Assembly (NCBI GenBank): GCA_012514595.1
Contig: JAAYZZ010000038.1
Coordinates: forward strand, 1 to 9,125
Reading direction: 5' to 3'
DNA: 9,125 nucleotides
Origin: Elusimicrobiota bacterium
Lineage (GTDB): Bacteria > Omnitrophota > Gorgyraeia > Zapsychrales > Fredricksoniimonadaceae
Position 1 is the first letter of the stretch. The number at the start of each line of letters is the position of its first letter. Shown in pieces: positions 6,984 to 9,125 of the stretch. Made by a program: the position numbers and the translations under genes. The notes under the pieces were generated by a model. The model was not told where the DNA came from and made no database searches. It worked only from the letters and a program-made list of their open reading frames with translations.

Positions 6984-8381
6984 TCATGCCCGCCGCCAGG
7001 TCTGGCCGGCCTTTCCATCTTCGACGATGATCCCCTTCTCCTTCAAAAGATCGCGCAGCACATCGGACCGTTTCCAGTCCCTGGCCTTGCGTGCCGCGAC
7101 CCGATCGGCCAAGAGTGCCTCTTCTTCTGAGGAAAGACCCGCGACCTCTTCTTTCAGAGGAACGCCAAGAACCTGTCCGACGACCTCTTCCAAGAAGGCC
7201 ACCGTTCGATGGACCGAACCCTCGAAATAATCGTCCTGACGACCCTCATCCAAAAAACGGTTGGCCGCGGTCACAAGGTCAAAGATGTGGCCCAGGGCGA
7301 GCGCGGTATTGAAATCCTCATCAAGCGCGGACAAGACCTTTTCCTTGGCATCGACCAAGAACTCCACATCCGCATCCTTGACGCCCAGACGGTCAGGCCC
7401 GACATCGGATGCCCGGCGCAGGAATGTCCTCAGCCGCAAAAGACCCTTCTCCATGTCCTCCATTTTCTCGACCGTATAATCGATGGAACTGGTGTAATGC
7501 GTGGAGAGAAAGAACAATTTGAGCGCACCCAGAGAATGCTTCTGAAGCGCGTCCTGGACCGTAATGAAATTCCCCAGGGACTTGGCCATCTTCTGGCCAG
7601 CGATCGTGAGAAGCCCGTGGTGGATCCACATCTTCGCAAAAGGTTTTCCCGTCAGGGCCTCGCTCTGGGCGATCTCATTCTCATGATGCGGGAACATGAG
7701 GTCCCGCCCGCCGGCATGAATGTCGAGGGTCTCCACCCCCAGATGTTTCATGCTCATGCAGGAGCACTCGATATGCCACCCCGGACGTCCCTCCCCCCAT
7801 GGGGACGGCCACGACGGCTCCCCGGGTTTGGCCGCCTTCCAGAGCGCGAAATCGAGCGGATCCTCCTTGCGTTCATCAGAGTCGACCCGGACGCCCTCGA
7901 GCATCTTGTCGAGGCTCTGGTTCGAGAGCCTGCCGTAATCTTTAAAGGAGCGGATGCGGAAATAGACATCCCCTCCGATCGAATAGGCATGACCTTTTTT
8001 GATCAAGGCCTCGATGTGCGCGATCATCAACGGAATATTCTCCGTCGCGCGCGGCTCCTTGTCCGCGGGCGAAACGCCCAGAGACTCCAGGTCCTTGTAG
8101 TAAAGATCGATGTTCTCGCGCACGACCTCCTCAAAGGTCCTTCCGGTCTGGTTCGCCTTGGCAATGATCTTGTCGTCGACATCCGTGATATTGCGGACAA
8201 AGGTCACCTCATATCCGCGATAACGCAGATACTTGACCAGCGTGTCAAAGGTGTAGAGGGACCGCGCGTGCCCGATGTGGCACTTGTCGTAGACCGTGAC
8301 CCCGCAGGAGTACATATGAATGTGGCCCGGAAGCGCGGGAAGCTCCTCGACCTTGCGTGTGAGCGTGTTGTAGAGTTTCAT
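6984..8381 (-). CDS. cysS: Cysteinyl-tRNA synthetase
   Basis: The 465-residue class I synthetase charges tRNA-Cys and has the standard bacterial length. HIGH is at residues 35-38 in YDKCHIGHARSL. The zinc ligands are Cys26 (MYSCGVTVYD), Cys206 (GWHIECS), and His232 and Glu236 in FPHHENE. NITDVDDKI at residues 64-72 is also diagnostic. The KMSKS loop reads KMAKS at 264-268. The C-terminal anticodon-binding part ends with the RKARDWKRSDVLRDLLKEKGI stretch of bacterial CysRS (positions about 433-453). ATG at 8381 is chosen because homology starts there with MKLYNTLTRK. A TTG at 8399 in the same frame would add six residues. Neither start has a clear Shine-Dalgarno. The gene lies directly after cysE, so the product of CysE's pathway is the amino acid this enzyme uses. 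Confidence 0.96.
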   Translation of the reverse strand: MKLYNTLTRKVEELPALPGHIHMYSCGVTVYDKCHIGHARSLYTFDTLVKYLRYRGYEVTFVRNITDVDDKIIAKANQTGRTFEEVVRENIDLYYKDLESLGVSPADKEPRATENIPLMIAHIEALIKKGHAYSIGGDVYFRIRSFKDYGRLSNQSLDKMLEGVRVDSDERKEDPLDFALWKAAKPGEPSWPSPWGEGRPGWHIECSCMSMKHLGVETLDIHAGGRDLMFPHHENEIAQSEALTGKPFAKMWIHHGLLTIAGQKMAKSLGNFITVQDALQKHSLGALKLFFLSTHYTSSIDYTVEKMEDMEKGLLRLRTFLRRASDVGPDRLGVKDADVEFLVDAKEKVLSALDEDFNTALALGHIFDLVTAANRFLDEGRQDDYFEGSVHRTVAFLEEVVGQVLGVPLKEEVAGLSSEEEALLADRVAARKARDWKRSDVLRDLLKEKGIIVEDGKAGQTWRRA

Positions 8382-8429
8382 GAACGTGACAAGGAACAAG
8401 GGACAGGGGACGTAGACGGAGGCCCCCGC
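8382..8429 (-). other. cysE-cysS intergenic leader, C/T-rich with short repeats, no Shine-Dalgarno
   Basis: This is the longest intergenic gap in the window. Read on the transcribed strand it is pyrimidine-rich and contains near-repeats of the type CCCTGT, CCCTTGT and TCCTTGT. It has no GGAGG-like sequence before the cysS ATG at 8381. I see no T-box, no convincing stem with a T-run, and no room for a large riboswitch. Confidence 0.4.
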
Positions 8430-9092
8430 TTATTCTCTTCCTTCCAGTTTCTTCAGACGTTGCTCCAATTCTTCAATATCCTGTGTGATCGGATCCAGGA
8501 TCTCGGCATGCGCCAGACGCTTATCGATCTTCTCTCCATCCTGCTTGGTGACATGACCCGGGACGCCCACGACCGTGGAATTGGGAGGAACATCCCGCAG
8601 CACCACCGCATTGGCCCCGATATAGGCATTGTCCCCGATCGTGATATTCCCCAGGATCTTGGCCCCGGCGCCCACGACAATATTCTTTCCAAGGGTCGGA
8701 TGACGCTTCCCTGTCTCCTTCCCGGTCCCGCCCAATGTGACCCCCTGATAAAGCGTCACATTGTCGCCCACGATGGCGGTCTCGCCGATCACAACCCCCA
8801 TGCCGTGATCAATGAGGATCCCCGTCCCCAACTGCGCGCCGGGATGGATCTCGACGCCGGTGAAGGCGCGTCCGATCTGCGAAACGATCCGGGGGACCAT
8901 GGGGATCCGCAACTTCCACAGCGGGTGCGCGATCCGGTGGAACACGATCGCATGAAGCCCCGAATAAAGGAAGATCACCTCAAGGGGATTGCGCGCGGCC
9001 GGGTCCCGCTCCTGAATGGAACGGACCTCCTTGAACCCCAACACAAGAACAACAAGCCCGAACAAAAGGAGCGTGTAGAGAACGTAGATCAT
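8430..9092 (-). CDS. cysE: Serine O-acetyltransferase with N-terminal transmembrane helix
   Basis: The 220-residue enzyme makes O-acetylserine from serine and acetyl-CoA, the first step of cysteine synthesis. Residues 30-80 (DPAARNPLEVIFLYSGLHA, then HRIAHPLW) match the short Bacillus-type SAT, and the left-handed beta-helix follows. It contains HPGAQLG at 83-89, DHGMGVVIGETA at 95-106, GVTLGGTG at 117-124, the RHP motif at 130-132, and GVPG at 176-179. Residues 2-20 are an uninterrupted hydrophobic helix (IYVLYTLLLFGLVVLVLGF), replacing the short polar N-terminus of Bacillus CysE, so a membrane anchor is likely. The C-terminus is a short charged coiled coil without the terminal isoleucine that docks E. 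coli CysE into CysK. ATG at 9092 is fixed by GGAGG five bases upstream; an ATG at 9116 is rejected. Confidence 0.93.
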   Translation of the reverse strand: MIYVLYTLLLFGLVVLVLGFKEVRSIQERDPAARNPLEVIFLYSGLHAIVFHRIAHPLWKLRIPMVPRIVSQIGRAFTGVEIHPGAQLGTGILIDHGMGVVIGETAIVGDNVTLYQGVTLGGTGKETGKRHPTLGKNIVVGAGAKILGNITIGDNAYIGANAVVLRDVPPNSTVVGVPGHVTKQDGEKIDKRLAHAEILDPITQDIEELEQRLKKLEGRE

Positions 9093-9097
9093 AAGAA

Positions 9098-9102
9098 CCT
9101 CC
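9098..9102 (-). promoter_or_regulatory. Shine-Dalgarno of cysE
   Basis: The transcribed strand reads GGAGG followed by TTCTT and ATG at 9092, an ideal five-base spacing. It fixes the cysE start at 9092 and makes the longer in-frame start at 9116 unlikely, so residue 1 lies directly at the membrane helix. No promoter can be identified in the few bases left up to the window edge. Confidence 0.8.
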
Positions 9103-9125
9103 GTCAATAAAGGCACGGGACACCA

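Noticed and set aside
7209..9110. 633-codon open frame on the plus strand opposite cysS and cysE
   Set aside because: It has the same antisense shadow effect as the other long plus-strand frame: no domain, no good ribosome-binding site, and the opposite strand encodes two certain genes.
9093..9116. N-terminal extension of cysE by eight residues from ATG at 9116
   Set aside because: The ATG at 9092 has an ideal GGAGG spacing, while the upstream start lacks one and would place the Shine-Dalgarno inside the coding region.

Overview
The window is a single, densely packed, co-directional gene cluster. Every gene supported here lies on the minus strand, so the order of transcription is from the right edge (about 9,100) to the left edge (1). 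It reads as a chromosomal housekeeping operon of a GC-rich bacterium. I see no tRNA or rRNA, insertion sequence, integrase, CRISPR array, phage gene or toxin-antitoxin pair, and no non-coding stretch longer than about 50 bases.

In transcription order the genes are: cysE (serine O-acetyltransferase, with an N-terminal membrane helix), cysS (cysteinyl-tRNA synthetase), tmk (dTMP kinase), holB (DNA polymerase III delta-prime), ricT/yaaT-like (PSP1 domain, iron-sulfur type cysteine motifs), metG (methionyl-tRNA synthetase, zinc ligands missing), a small VF530/DUF2132 protein, a short RNB-family exoribonuclease with an S1 domain, mtnA (methylthioribose-1-phosphate isomerase), and the first 19 codons of an unidentified acidic/proline-rich protein cut by the left edge. 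Gaps are -8 to about +50 bases. Stop/start overlaps join tmk to holB (8 bases) and vf530 to rnb (ATGA). At metG/vf530 the Shine-Dalgarno sequence sits on the upstream stop codon. Translational coupling is therefore likely through most of the cluster.

The functions fall into three themes: sulfur amino acids (cysE, cysS, metG, mtnA), DNA replication and its precursors (tmk, holB), and RNA turnover or its control (ricT, RNB nuclease). The tmk-holB-ricT-metG core recalls Firmicutes and several deep-branching Gram-negative lineages. With the GC-rich codons, the VF530 gene and the compact RNB enzyme, I would guess an uncultivated Gram-negative lineage such as Omnitrophota or a deltaproteobacterial relative. 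That is a low-confidence inference from gene order and general impression only.

Most of the window is ordinary. The points worth a second look are family deviations: the membrane-anchored CysE, the zinc-less MetRS, the Asp-to-Gln change in the RNB active site, the Arg/Asp/Pro/Gly-rich tail on RicT, a perfect hairpin at the metG/vf530 junction, and the C/T-rich cysS leader that has no Shine-Dalgarno sequence. I found no evidence of a new defence or mobile system.
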